From the NCBI RefSeq assembly GCF_020510445.1, contig NZ_JAHBAG010000001.1, forward strand, positions 4,998,501 through 5,062,500: 64,000 nt of DNA, in the 5' to 3' direction. Positions 52,765-60,990 of this stretch are shown here, piece after piece. The stretch comes from Hydrogenophaga taeniospiralis (GTDB lineage: Bacteria > Pseudomonadota > Gammaproteobacteria > Burkholderiales > Burkholderiaceae_C). A model generated the notes under the pieces. The model was not told the origin of the DNA. It saw only the letters and a list, made by a program, of their open reading frames with translations, and did no database searches. Positions within the stretch are counted from its first letter, which is position 1, and each line of letters begins with the position of its first letter. The position numbers and the translations under genes were made by a program.

Positions 52765-53527
52765 CTGGCTGCGCAGCGGCCTGCTGCTGACCTCACTCGC
52801 CCTGCTGGCCACCGGTGCGTGGGCACAGGCCGCGCCCGCCGCCCCGGGCGCTGGCGCCTCGCTGCCCTTGGTGATCGGCCAGGGCTCGGGCGGCAACACC
52901 TACTCGGTGCCGATCCAGACCCTGCTGTTCTTCACCGCGCTGTCGTTCCTGCCCGCGGTGCTGCTGCTCATGACGGGTTTCACCCGCATCGTGATCGTGC
53001 TCTCGCTGCTGCGCCAGGCGCTGGGCACGCAGTCGGCCCCGCCCAACCAGGTGGTGGTGGGCCTCTCGCTCTTCCTCACCCTGTTCGTGATGGGCCCCAC
53101 GCTGGACAAGGTCTACAGCGACGCCTACGCGCCCTACACCAGCAACCAGATCAGCTTCGAGCAGGCGCTGGAGCGCGGCCAGGAGCCCATGCGCGCCTTC
53201 ATGCTCAAGCAGACCCGCCAGAGCGACTTCGAGCTGTTCGCCAAACTCGCCAAGCTGCCGGCCGACGTGACCGCGCAGACCGCGCCGTTCCGCGTCATCG
53301 TGCCGGCCTTCGTCACCAGCGAGCTCAAGACCGCGTTCCAGATCGGCTTCATGATCTTCATCCCCTTCCTGGTGATCGACATGGTGGTCGCCAGCGTGCT
53401 GATGTCGCTGGGCATGATGATGCTGTCGCCCGTGCTGGTGGCGCTGCCGTTCAAGCTCATGCTGTTCGTGCTGGCCGACGGTTGGAACCTCTTGCTCGGC
53501 TCTTTAGCCGCCAGCTTCGCCACATGA
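52751..53527 (+). CDS. fliP: Flagellar export gate protein FliP
   Basis: 258 residues from 52751; a longer open frame upstream is rejected since this start gives a signal peptide ending GAWAQA. Conserved segments are [59 protein letters not shown] and [17 protein letters not shown]. It forms the FliPQR pore in the inner membrane. Confidence 0.97.
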   Translation: MRRADWLRSGLLLTSLALLATGAWAQAAPAAPGAGASLPLVIGQGSGGNTYSVPIQTLLFFTALSFLPAVLLLMTGFTRIVIVLSLLRQALGTQSAPPNQVVVGLSLFLTLFVMGPTLDKVYSDAYAPYTSNQISFEQALERGQEPMRAFMLKQTRQSDFELFAKLAKLPADVTAQTAPFRVIVPAFVTSELKTAFQIGFMIFIPFLVIDMVVASVLMSLGMMMLSPVLVALPFKLMLFVLADGWNLLLGSLAASFAT

Positions 53528-53606
53528 CAGCCCCCACGCTCCACCGCTGCGCGGGTCGCTGCCCCCCAAGGGGGCTGGGCCGCCTTGGGAGCGGCCCGGC
53601 GTCGTC
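53528..53606 (+). repeat. Hairpin element copy 11 (diverged), after fliP
   Basis: Sense relative to fliP, right after its stop. The CCCCC-AA-GGGGG stem is kept, but the last hairpin is GGGCCGC/GCGGCCC rather than the usual tip. It is the most altered copy. Confidence 0.6.
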
Positions 53607-53633
53607 CCGTCTTCTCTCCGGAAAGGTTGCCTG

Positions 53634-53903
53634 ATGGACCCACAAGCCGCGCTCACGATGGGGCAGAACGCCCTCTTCCTCATCCTCATGGTGGCCTCGC
53701 CCGTCCTGGCCACGGTGCTGGGCGTGGGTCTGCTGGTGAGCCTGTTCCAGGCCATCACCCAGATCCACGAGGCCACGCTGTCGTTCGTTCCCAAGCTGAT
53801 CGCCGCCATCGCGGTGTTCGCCGTCGCCGGCCCCTGGATGCTCACCACCATGGTGGAGTTCATCCGAAGCACGATCTTGTCGATCCCAGCCCACGCGATC
53901 TAG
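53634..53903 (+). CDS. fliQ: Flagellar export gate protein FliQ
   Basis: 89 residues, the normal size; two membrane helices (about 14-38 and 52-72) with SLFQAITQIHEATLSFVPKL between them as in all FliQ. GGAAAGG precedes the start. Part of the export pore. Confidence 0.97.
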   Translation: MDPQAALTMGQNALFLILMVASPVLATVLGVGLLVSLFQAITQIHEATLSFVPKLIAAIAVFAVAGPWMLTTMVEFIRSTILSIPAHAI

Positions 53904-53904
53904 A

Positions 53905-53987
53905 TACCCCCCGCGCCGCTTCGCGTCACCCCCCAGGGGGCGGCACTGGCGGCCCGGCAAAGCCGGTTCCGCGGTGCCCTTGGCTAG
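53905..53987 (+). repeat. Hairpin element copy 12, after fliQ
   Basis: Sense relative to fliQ, 1-2 bases after its stop. Outer pair GGCAC/GTGCC and tip CCGGC-AAA-GCCGG; second stem CCCCCCAGGGGG. Confidence 0.85.
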
Positions 53988-54042
53988 CTTCCCCTCTCTC
54001 GTCTCCCGCCTCTTCACTCCCGTCACTTCGAAGACCCGCCCC

Positions 54043-54810
54043 ATGCCCACCTTCAGCGAAGCCGACATCATGGCGCTGGTGTCGCCGGTGTTCTGGCCCT
54101 TTCTGCGGGTGCTGGCGGTGTTTTCCAGTGCGCCCATTTTTTCGGCGCGCTCGGTGCCCATGCGCAGCCGTGTGGCGCTGGCGTTTCTGATCGCGGTCTG
54201 CGCCCAGGCCGGCCTGCCCGAGCAGCCCGTGGTGGCGCTGACCGACCCCAACGCCTTCGCCGTGGTGCTGCAGCAGGTGGTGGTGGGCGTGGCCATCGGG
54301 CTGGCGGTGCGCATCGTGTTCGCCTCGGTCGAACTCGCAGGCGAGATCATCGGCCTGCAGATGGGCCTGAACTACGCCGGCTTCTTCGACCCCTCCACCA
54401 ACCAGCAGACCAGCGCAGTGGGCCGCTTCTTCGGCAACACCACCATGCTGCTGTTCGTGGTGCTCAACGGCCACCTCATGGTGCTGCAGGCCGTGGTCTC
54501 CAGCTTCGAGACCTTCCCCGTGGGCGCCAGCGCCTTCGAGTCGATCAACCGCCTGCGCCTGCACGAGCTGGGCGCGGTGGTGTTCCGCTACGGCCTGTGG
54601 ATCGCCCTGCCCATGATCGGCATGCTGCTGTTCATCAACATCGTGCTCGGCTTCGTCTCGCGCATCGCGCCCCAGATGAACGCCTTCGCCATCGGCTTCC
54701 CCATCACCCTCTCAGCCGGCCTGCTCGGCATCGCCTTCACCCTCCCCATGCTGGACGCACCGGTGGTGGCACTGATGAAGCTGGCGACGGACATCTTCAC
54801 GGGCGGCTGA
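54043..54810 (+). CDS. fliR: Flagellar export gate protein FliR
   Basis: 255 residues from 54043. About six membrane helices; GLQMGLNYAGFFDPSTNQQT and AVVFRYGLWIALPMIGMLLF are typical. Completes the FliPQR pore and is the last flagellar gene in the window. Codons for roughly residues 48-70 are present a second time at 56502-56568 outside any gene. Confidence 0.97.
   Translation: MPTFSEADIMALVSPVFWPFLRVLAVFSSAPIFSARSVPMRSRVALAFLIAVCAQAGLPEQPVVALTDPNAFAVVLQQVVVGVAIGLAVRIVFASVELAGEIIGLQMGLNYAGFFDPSTNQQTSAVGRFFGNTTMLLFVVLNGHLMVLQAVVSSFETFPVGASAFESINRLRLHELGAVVFRYGLWIALPMIGMLLFINIVLGFVSRIAPQMNAFAIGFPITLSAGLLGIAFTLPMLDAPVVALMKLATDIFTGG
54185..54251 (+). repeat. 67-bp direct repeat, copy inside fliR
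   Basis: Identical to 56502-56568 except for one base (G to A at the twelfth position). The copies are 2,317 bp apart in the same orientation. Confidence 0.92.
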
Positions 54811-54830
54811 AGCCCGGAGCCGGCCCGCGA

Positions 54831-55004
54831 AAGGTCAAGCCGAGCCGCTCTGAGGAGTGGCCCAACCCCGATCTCAAACAGGAAATGGGCCAACGCGTGC
54901 CGGTGCGAACCCAGGCCAAGTTACGCGAAGTTGCGAACGGTCACATGGCGATGCTGGAACAAAACCCGCAGCGTGTGATCAGCCACTTCCGTTCCCCTGC
55001 CTGA
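54831..55004 (+). pseudogene. Possible reading-frame remnant between fliR and the PQQ enzyme
   Basis: An open frame with coding-like character (containing WPNPDLKQEMGQRVPVRTQA and HMAMLEQNPQRVISHFRSP) ends at 55004 but has no proper start; it continues upstream only as an out-of-frame overlap with fliR. It may be the tail of a gene whose front was lost when this segment was placed next to fliR. Not identified. Confidence 0.3.
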
Positions 55005-55019
55005 GCCGTCCCCTTGCCC

Positions 55020-56447
55020 ATGCGACGATTCCCGCTGTTTCTCCTCATGGCCGCCTTCGTCGCTGCTCCGGCGCTGCACGCCGCCGAGCCGCCTGCGCGC
55101 AAAGCCGCCATGCTGTACGCACAGTTCTGCTCTGGCTGCCACGGTGCCGACCTCCAAGGCGGTCGGGCCACCAGCCTGCTCGACCGGAAGTGGATGGCCT
55201 CGGACGACGCCCGCCTGCTGGGCGCCATCCGCGGCGGCGTTCCCCGCTCCGGCATGCCCGCTTTCCGAAAGACCTTCACCGAGCCGGAGATCCGCGCGCT
55301 CGCCATCTTCATCCGCGAGTCGGCCCACCGCCGCGCCGACCCCGCCGTGGGCCAAGCTGGGGGGCTTCCGGAGGGCATACAGCGCACCGCCTTGCACGCC
55401 TACCGCGTCGAGACGGTCCTCTCCGGCCTGGACGTCCCTTGGACGCTGGCCTTCCTGCCCGACGGCCGCCTGCTCGTCACCCAGCGCAAGGGCATGCTCG
55501 TCGAGGGCATCCAGGACGACGGCCGCTGGACCGCCCGCCCCATCAAGGGCCTGCCGCGCGTGTGGGTGCGCGACGAAGGCGGCCTTCTCGACATCACCCC
55601 CCATCCCGACTATGCGGCCAACGGCTGGCTCTACCTCACCCTCGCGGACCCCGGGCCTGAGGACAGCGGCAACACCAAGCTCGTGCGCGGCCGCATCCGC
55701 GACGGCCGTTGGGTCGACCAAGAGACGATCTTCAAGGCCCCCGTGGCCACCTACACCGACCTCGGCATCAACTTCGGCAGCGCCGTCGTGTTTCACAATG
55801 GCTACCTCTTCTTCTCCTTCGGCGAGCGCGGCAACGTCGGCCAGGCGCAGGACCTCTCACTGCCCAACGGCAAGATCCACCGCCTCTTCCCCAACGGCCG
55901 CGTTCCGCCCGACAACCCCTTCGTCCATACGCGCGGCGCGCTCCCCTCGATCTGGAGCTACGGCCACCGCAACCCACAGGGCCTGACGATCGACCCGCGC
56001 AGCGGGGCGCTCTGGGAGAGCGAGCACGGTCCGCGGGGCGGCGACGAACTCAACCACATCGTGCGCGGCCGCAACTACGGCTGGCCCGTCATCACCCACG
56101 GCATGAACTACGACGGTACGCCGGTCTCGGCGCTCACCCGGAAGAAGGACATGGAGCAGCCGGTGCGCCACTGGACACCGTCGATCGCGGTGAGCCCCAT
56201 CCACTTCTACACCGGTGACGCTTTTCCCGCATGGAAGAACCAGCTCTTTCTCGGCGCGCTCGCGCAGCAGGAACTGCACCGCCTGAAAGTGGAAGGCGAC
56301 CGCGTGATCGGGCAGGAACTCATCCTCAAGGGTCGGGGCCGCGTGCGCGGCGTGACCACCGGGCCCGACGGCTACCTCTACGTCGCGCTGGAGATTCCCG
56401 GGCCGGACACACCCGACCTCGTCGTCCGCCTGGTTCCGGCGGACTGA
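55020..56447 (+). CDS. Cytochrome c/PQQ-dependent sugar dehydrogenase fusion
   Basis: 475 residues from ATG 55020. Signal peptide (to about HAAEPP, residue 24), then a cytochrome c domain (about 25-100) with haem site CSGCH (37-41) and a late Met in SGMPAF as axial ligand. The rest (about 120-475) is a soluble aldose/PQQ sugar dehydrogenase propeller (VPWTLAFLPDGRLLVTQRKG, SYGHRNPQGL with the PQQ-site His, and EHGPRGGDELN). It should oxidise sugars in the periplasm and pass electrons to its own haem. No PQQ biosynthesis genes are nearby. It lies between fliR and a duplicated fliR fragment. Confidence 0.88.
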   Translation: MRRFPLFLLMAAFVAAPALHAAEPPARKAAMLYAQFCSGCHGADLQGGRATSLLDRKWMASDDARLLGAIRGGVPRSGMPAFRKTFTEPEIRALAIFIRESAHRRADPAVGQAGGLPEGIQRTALHAYRVETVLSGLDVPWTLAFLPDGRLLVTQRKGMLVEGIQDDGRWTARPIKGLPRVWVRDEGGLLDITPHPDYAANGWLYLTLADPGPEDSGNTKLVRGRIRDGRWVDQETIFKAPVATYTDLGINFGSAVVFHNGYLFFSFGERGNVGQAQDLSLPNGKIHRLFPNGRVPPDNPFVHTRGALPSIWSYGHRNPQGLTIDPRSGALWESEHGPRGGDELNHIVRGRNYGWPVITHGMNYDGTPVSALTRKKDMEQPVRHWTPSIAVSPIHFYTGDAFPAWKNQLFLGALAQQELHRLKVEGDRVIGQELILKGRGRVRGVTTGPDGYLYVALEIPGPDTPDLVVRLVPAD

Positions 56448-56501
56448 GCCTTGCTCATATTCCCAAGCGAATCCGGCGCGGGTAGGTTGTTTTTGAATCG
56501 G

Positions 56502-56568
56502 TTCTGATCGCGATCTGCGCCCAGGCCGGCCTGCCCGAGCAGCCCGTGGTGGCGCTGACCGACCCCAA
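56502..56568 (+). repeat. 67-bp direct repeat, second copy (orphan fliR fragment)
   Basis: Matches fliR bases 54185-54251 at 66 of 67 positions but has no start, stop or flanking fliR sequence. It lies in the 201-bp gap between the PQQ enzyme and the MDR gene; the rest of that gap shows only a weak TGGCGGC/GCCGCCA stem (56637-56659) at the MDR stop. Confidence 0.92.
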
Positions 56569-56648
56569 GCAGGTGCCTGTAGCGCGATTGCGGCGATCAG
56601 TTCTGTGGGAGGGGTATCGGCCCATTCGGTTGGTCTTGGCGGCCGCGG

Positions 56649-57665
56649 TCATGCCGCCACTCGAATCACGACTTTGCCGAAGCCACGGCCCTCGGCGTAC
56701 CAAGCCAGCGCCGCCGGAGCCTCATCGAAACCGAACACGCGGGCGATCACTGGCCGCAACTTGTTCACCACCATCGCGCGCGCCGCGCTGTCAAGTTGCG
56801 TGCGGCTGCCCGCAGCCACGGCGCGCAAGGTGGCGCCCGACGCGAACAGCGCATTCGCGTCGATCATCGAACTGCCACCCGCCACGGTGCCCACGAAGCC
56901 GATCTCGCCGCTCATCGCCACCGCCTTCAGCGAATGCGCCAGCGTGCTGCCGCCGCCGACCTCCACCACGTGCTGCACGCCGGCGCCGCCGCTCAAGCGC
57001 CGCACCTCAGCCGACCAGTCGGGCGTGCTGCGGTAGTTCACCACTTCATCGGCACCCAGCTCACGCAGCCGCGCCGCCTTGTCGTCACTGGAGGTCGTGG
57101 CAATCACCCGAGCCCCAAAGGCCTTGGCGAACTGCAGCGCAAACAGCGACACACTGCCCGACCCCAGCGTGAGCACGTCGTCGCCGGCTTTCAGGGGCAG
57201 CCCGCCGGTGAGCGCATTCCAGGCCGTCACGCCGGCACAGGGCAGCGTGGCCGCTTCTTCGTACGACAGGTGGGGCGGAACGGCCACCAGCGCATCTTCG
57301 TGCACCACGGCGTACTCGGTGAGCATGCCGTCCAGGGAGCCGCCCAGCTGCGCCGCGCGCTCGACCGCGAAGGGCCCGTCCACCCAGCGCGGGAAGATCG
57401 ACGCGATCACGCGGTCACCGAGTTTCGCCCGGGTGACGCCGGCGCCCACCGCGGCCACTTCGCCGGCGCCATCGCACATGCCCACCACGTCGGGTTTTAC
57501 CGGCAACGGGTAGCGTCCTTGCTGCAGGATCATCAGTTCCCGGTAGTTCAGCGATACGGCGTGCACGCGCAGCAGCACCTCGTTCGGGCCGGGCTGCGGT
57601 ACCTCGTGCTGCCTCAGCACCAAGCCGCCGAGGCCGGCACCCATGCTCATGTGATAACTCTTCAT
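56649..57665 (-). CDS. Medium-chain (MDR) zinc-independent oxidoreductase
   Basis: 338 residues. GroES-like N-terminal domain (PDVVGMCDGAGEVAAVGAGV) and Rossmann domain with the variant nucleotide motif VLTLGSGSVSLFALQFAKA instead of GxGxxG; ATLPCAGVTAWNAL is the common MDR segment. No structural-zinc Cys cluster is seen, so it is likely of the quinone oxidoreductase/enoyl reductase-like zinc-free group; NADPH or NADH as donor. Upstream of it is a small NTF2-like gene, and a LysR regulator is divergent, which suggests a regulated detoxification or catabolic step. Confidence 0.88.
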   Translation of the reverse strand: MKSYHMSMGAGLGGLVLRQHEVPQPGPNEVLLRVHAVSLNYRELMILQQGRYPLPVKPDVVGMCDGAGEVAAVGAGVTRAKLGDRVIASIFPRWVDGPFAVERAAQLGGSLDGMLTEYAVVHEDALVAVPPHLSYEEAATLPCAGVTAWNALTGGLPLKAGDDVLTLGSGSVSLFALQFAKAFGARVIATTSSDDKAARLRELGADEVVNYRSTPDWSAEVRRLSGGAGVQHVVEVGGGSTLAHSLKAVAMSGEIGFVGTVAGGSSMIDANALFASGATLRAVAAGSRTQLDSAARAMVVNKLRPVIARVFGFDEAPAALAWYAEGRGFGKVVIRVAA

Positions 57666-57697
57666 CGTGTTGTCTCTTTCTGTAGGTGAGGCTGTGT

Positions 57698-58090
57698 TCA
57701 GGTGGCCTTGGCCTTGACATAGCCGCGGCCTTCGACAATCCGCCCGTCGCGGACGGTCATCACGTTCAATCCGCGCGAAACGTCACCAGGCCTGGGACCG
57801 GTGCGGTATTCCCAGAAAATCAGACCGCGCTCACCCATCACCACCACGTCTTCCAGCGTGAACACGCCTTTGCGATTGGCGGCAATGGCCCGCCACGAAG
57901 CGAGGCAGGCGGCACCGCCGACAAGGTGCGTGCCGTCGGCCGTAGGCTGCGAACGTTCGACCACGCAGTCGGATGCGATCAGCTCGACTAACAGGGCGGG
58001 GTCGTGGCGCAGAAATGCCTGGTTGAAGCGGTGCAGGATGTCGGCCGTGCTGCCCGGTGTGTGCTCGTGTGTGTCCATGTCGATACCCAT
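57698..58090 (-). CDS. SnoaL-like (NTF2 superfamily) protein
   Basis: 130 residues. The pattern 'il.rfn.aflrhDpalL.eliA.Dcv.e' and the end segment LNVMTVRDGRIVEGRGYVKA match SnoaL-like folds, a broad group of small isomerases/hydrolases or non-enzymatic proteins. The start could be 58090 or 58078; neither has a strong ribosome site. It lies 32 bp before the MDR gene and is probably co-transcribed from the promoter facing the LysR gene. Confidence 0.78.
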   Translation of the reverse strand: MGIDMDTHEHTPGSTADILHRFNQAFLRHDPALLVELIASDCVVERSQPTADGTHLVGGAACLASWRAIAANRKGVFTLEDVVVMGERGLIFWEYRTGPRPGDVSRGLNVMTVRDGRIVEGRGYVKAKAT

Positions 58091-58103
58091 TGATGAGTTG
58101 TTG

Positions 58104-58118
58104 CACTGGGGTCCAGTG
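58104..58118. promoter_or_regulatory. Palindrome in the divergent LysR promoter region
   Basis: CACTGG-GGT-CCAGTG, a perfect 6-bp inverted repeat with a 3-base centre, in the 79-bp gap between the NTF2-like gene and the LysR gene. A candidate operator, though it is not an obvious T-N11-A site. Confidence 0.4.
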
Positions 58119-58169
58119 TGCGAATTCAGGGGCTATTCGTCCAACGCATTCGAGTCATACACTCAATGC

Positions 58170-59135
58170 ATGAACAGCATTGAAATACCCCCCACGCCTC
58201 GGCTCGACAGCCGCGACCTGCGTCTGGTGCTGGCCCTGGCCACCGCGCGCACCACTGCGGGCGCCGCGACCAGACTCCACCTGACCCAGCCGGCCGTCAG
58301 CCGTGCACTGCTCGCCGCCGAAGGCAAGCTGGGCGCGCGCCTCTTTGAGCGCACACCGCGCGGCCTGGAGCCCACACCGGCGGGCAACACCTTGCTCGAC
58401 AGTGCGCCACGCCTGCTCACCGAACTGCACGAACTCGAGTCGCGCTTGCAAGGCCCAGCCGCACCTGCGCAGCGCTTGCGGCTGGTATGCGAGTGCTACA
58501 CCGCCTATCACTGGATGCCCAGCGCACTGAAAGGCCTGCGTGCCAGCCTCCCGGGCATGGACTTGAGCATCGCCATTGAGTGCACGCGTGACCCCATCGC
58601 CGCGCTGCTGGACGGTGAGATCGAGGTAGCGCTCATCAGCGAGGCTCCGACGCCGCGCAGCCGCCGCCTGGTCGACAAGCCGCTGTTTGCCGACGAGATC
58701 GTGTTCGTCATGGCCGCTTCGCATCGCCTGGCCGCACGCACCTCGCTCACCCGCGCCGACCTGTGCAAGGAAACCCTGCTCACCTCGCGCATGCCCACGC
58801 GCGACATGGCCTGGTACCACAAGCCGCTGGCCGCAACGCGCGAGGCACCGCTCAACTACCAGGTGCTGCCTCTCACGGAAGCGGTGATCGACTTCGCGCG
58901 CGCAGGCATGGGCATCGGTGTGCTGTCCGAGTGGGTGGCCGAGCCGCACCTGCGCCGCGGCGATGTGGTTGCCAAGCGCTTGGCCTCGGGCCCGCTGCGC
59001 CGGCCCTGGCGGCTGGTGTGGCGCAAGGAGATCGAGAACGCGGCCATGGAGCTGTGGCGCGTGCTGGAGAAGGCGGCTCCGCGCGTCAACGCCTTGCCGC
59101 TGGCTCGGCCACGCCGCGAGCGCTTGCGCGCTTGA
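58170..59135 (+). CDS. LysR-family transcriptional regulator, MetR-like
   Basis: 321 residues from 58170. N-terminal winged HTH (LDSRDLRLVLALATARTTAG, HLTQPAVSRALLAAEGKLGA, LFERTPRGLEPTPAG) and a periplasmic-binding-protein-like effector domain (about 95-300). The YHWMPSALKGLRASLPGMDL part resembles MetR-type regulators, but no methionine gene is near. It should control itself and the divergent MDR/NTF2-like pair. Confidence 0.9.
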   Translation: MNSIEIPPTPRLDSRDLRLVLALATARTTAGAATRLHLTQPAVSRALLAAEGKLGARLFERTPRGLEPTPAGNTLLDSAPRLLTELHELESRLQGPAAPAQRLRLVCECYTAYHWMPSALKGLRASLPGMDLSIAIECTRDPIAALLDGEIEVALISEAPTPRSRRLVDKPLFADEIVFVMAASHRLAARTSLTRADLCKETLLTSRMPTRDMAWYHKPLAATREAPLNYQVLPLTEAVIDFARAGMGIGVLSEWVAEPHLRRGDVVAKRLASGPLRRPWRLVWRKEIENAAMELWRVLEKAAPRVNALPLARPRRERLRA

Positions 59136-59289
59136 GAGGTCGGTTGATTCGTGCTGCCTCGTGAATCAGTGAAGCAGCCTCAACCCTCAACACAAGTTGA
59201 AACGTCTGAGGCTTCAAGAGCCGACACCATCTCGTTCCAAGCGGCGGTTTGGAATTGGCGTTGTAAAGAGCTGGACACGCCCCGCTCCA

Positions 59290-59805
59290 TTACCCAACGG
59301 TGACTTCGGTGGTGACCGGCACTGCCCGGCGCACGGCGTCACTGACCGGAGAGTGCTTCTCCGCCCACTCAACCAGCTCGTGGAGTTGCTGGGCGGAAGC
59401 GTCTTCCGCTGCAATGCGAACGTTGACACGCATGCTCAGCGGGCCGGGTGGAATGGATTCGGCGACCCCGAAAAGGCCCCGATTGTCCGACTCACTACCG
59501 ACCGTGACCTCAAGCCGGCTGAGGACGATGCCCAGCTGCGCGGCACGCATGGCGATGACTGTCGCGTCGCAGTTCGCGAGCGCTGCGCGAAGGAACCAGC
59601 CGGGTGTGGGGGCACTGGCATTTCCACCAACGGGCGCCGGCATGTCGCTGACCAGCGTGGCGCCGTTGGGTCCGTCGGCTCTGCAACGTAAGCCGGACTC
59701 GAGGACTGCAACGGCGGGCTTGTCTTGCGACCGTGCATCTTGCGGATGCTCGGCGAAGTACGTGGCGACTTGGCCCAAAGACTCCCTGATGTGCTTGATG
59801 CTCAT
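59290..59805 (-). CDS. OsmC family protein
   Basis: 171 residues from 59805 (GGGAGG upstream; the frame is open 40 codons further). Typical core: TPGWFLRAALANCDATVIAM with the conserved Cys, and a C-terminal region KHSPVSDAVRRAVPVTTEV. A second redox Cys, present in Ohr-type peroxidases, is not seen at the usual C-terminal place (the position reads SPVSDA), so peroxidase activity is doubtful. The neighbouring 59806-60053 stretch (248 bp) shows no gene. Confidence 0.85.
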   Translation of the reverse strand: MSIKHIRESLGQVATYFAEHPQDARSQDKPAVAVLESGLRCRADGPNGATLVSDMPAPVGGNASAPTPGWFLRAALANCDATVIAMRAAQLGIVLSRLEVTVGSESDNRGLFGVAESIPPGPLSMRVNVRIAAEDASAQQLHELVEWAEKHSPVSDAVRRAVPVTTEVTVG

Positions 59806-60053
59806 GGTGCCTCCCGCTGCTGCGCGATGAAGTGGGTTTCGAGTGCCCGAACGCAATGTGGATCGTCGTCCAATCTGGAAAACCCAGACCAGGCGACGGG
59901 ACAAATCGGAGCAAGTGCGCGCCATTCATGAAGCCGGTCGCCATATTGCCCATTCGCCACGTCTGTCTGCCCAGACGCGAGAAATGTTACACGCACTGTC
60001 TCGGCCGATCCACCGTGATCGCGCCAAATGCTTTGGCATTCCGCCCCACGCCC

Positions 60054-60515
60054 TCACTCCCACTTCAAGTCATAGAGCTTCCAGTCGTCCCCATCACGCC
60101 GCCACTCCAGCCGCACGGTGTAGGGCGTGACCCGCTCGGGGATCAGGCCCTGTGCGCCGGTGACCAAGAGCTGGGCTTCGGTGTGGCCGGTGAGCGCGGA
60201 GCCGGGGTCGATGCGGGTCTGGCGCCCGAGCGAGACCACCTTGACCTGGGCGTAGCGGTGGAACAGCAGCAGCATGGTCTGGCGCGCCCATTGCGCATCA
60301 AACTGGTCCTGGGCGCGAAAGCGCTTGTCCAGCTGGTCGAGCACAGCGCCGCTGTCGCGCGCTTCCAGGTTGTCCTGCAGCCGCTGCACCGCCGCTTCCA
60401 GCCGGGCCTGCGGGTCGTCCTTGCCGCAGGCGGACAGCAGCAGCATCAGCAACGCGGCCAGCAGAAACACCGGCAACTGCCGGCGCGCCGGCCTCTGGAG
60501 TCCGTTCAACCGCAC
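60054..60515 (-). CDS. Small lipoprotein, NTF2-like C-terminal region
   Basis: 153 residues if begun at GTG 60515, which overlaps the VOC gene end by 10 bp. The N-terminus gives a lipoprotein signal with LLSAC as lipobox. The mature part (ARLEAAVQRLQDNLEARDSG... ending WRRDGDDWKLYDLKWE) looks like a helix plus cone-shaped NTF2/SnoaL-type fold. No function assigned. The start codon is not certain. Confidence 0.65.
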   Translation of the reverse strand: MRLNGLQRPARRQLPVFLLAALLMLLLSACGKDDPQARLEAAVQRLQDNLEARDSGAVLDQLDKRFRAQDQFDAQWARQTMLLLFHRYAQVKVVSLGRQTRIDPGSALTGHTEAQLLVTGAQGLIPERVTPYTVRLEWRRDGDDWKLYDLKWE

Positions 60516-60949
60516 GCCATGCCCCCTTGTGAGGGCCCGGCGGCCACCGCCTGCTGGTCCGGCGGCAGGTGGCAGGCCACGCAGAGTTTGTTGCCGTCGG
60601 GGTCGCGGAAGTAGGCGCCGTAGTAGTGCTCGTGGTACTCGGGCCGCAGCCCCGGCGCGCCGTCGCAGACGCCGCCATACGCCAGCGCGGCCGCATGCGC
60701 GCCGTCCACCCGCGCCCGGCTGTCGGCCAGGAAGGCCACCATCTGGCCGTTGCCCGGCGCGTGGGGTTGGGCGTCGTAGGGCCGGCCGATCAGGAAGAGC
60801 GGCCGAGGGCCCGGGTGGGACTGCCAGCCCGCCCAGGGGCGGCTGGGGTCGCAGAAGCGCGACTCGATGCCGAGCGCGGCCATCAGCGGGTTGTAGAAGG
60901 CCAGAGCGCGCTCGAAGTCGCTGACGCCGACAAAGATGTGGGAAAACAT
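60506..60949 (-). CDS. VOC (glyoxalase/dioxygenase fold) protein
   Basis: 147 residues. FSHIFVGVSDFERALAFYNP at the start and YYGAYFRDPDGNKLCVACH near the end are the typical halves of the paired beta-alpha-beta-beta-beta fold; H4 and a glutamate/His equivalent could bind metal. Good AAGGA site. Function in the family ranges from glyoxalase to antibiotic resistance; none can be assigned. Confidence 0.88.
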   Translation of the reverse strand: MFSHIFVGVSDFERALAFYNPLMAALGIESRFCDPSRPWAGWQSHPGPRPLFLIGRPYDAQPHAPGNGQMVAFLADSRARVDGAHAAALAYGGVCDGAPGLRPEYHEHYYGAYFRDPDGNKLCVACHLPPDQQAVAAGPSQGGMACG

Positions 60950-60990
60950 AAGGTCCTTTCGCTACCCAGTGCAACGCGGCGCTCAGCCTC

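Noticed and set aside
15571..53987. The repeated hairpins as insertion-sequence ends or a CRISPR array
   Set aside because: They are far apart, have no transposase gene, no target-site duplication and no regular spacer.
59136..60053. Extra genes around the OsmC-like gene
   Set aside because: Frames on the plus strand are antisense to it or lack coding character; the 154-bp and 248-bp gaps show nothing supportable.
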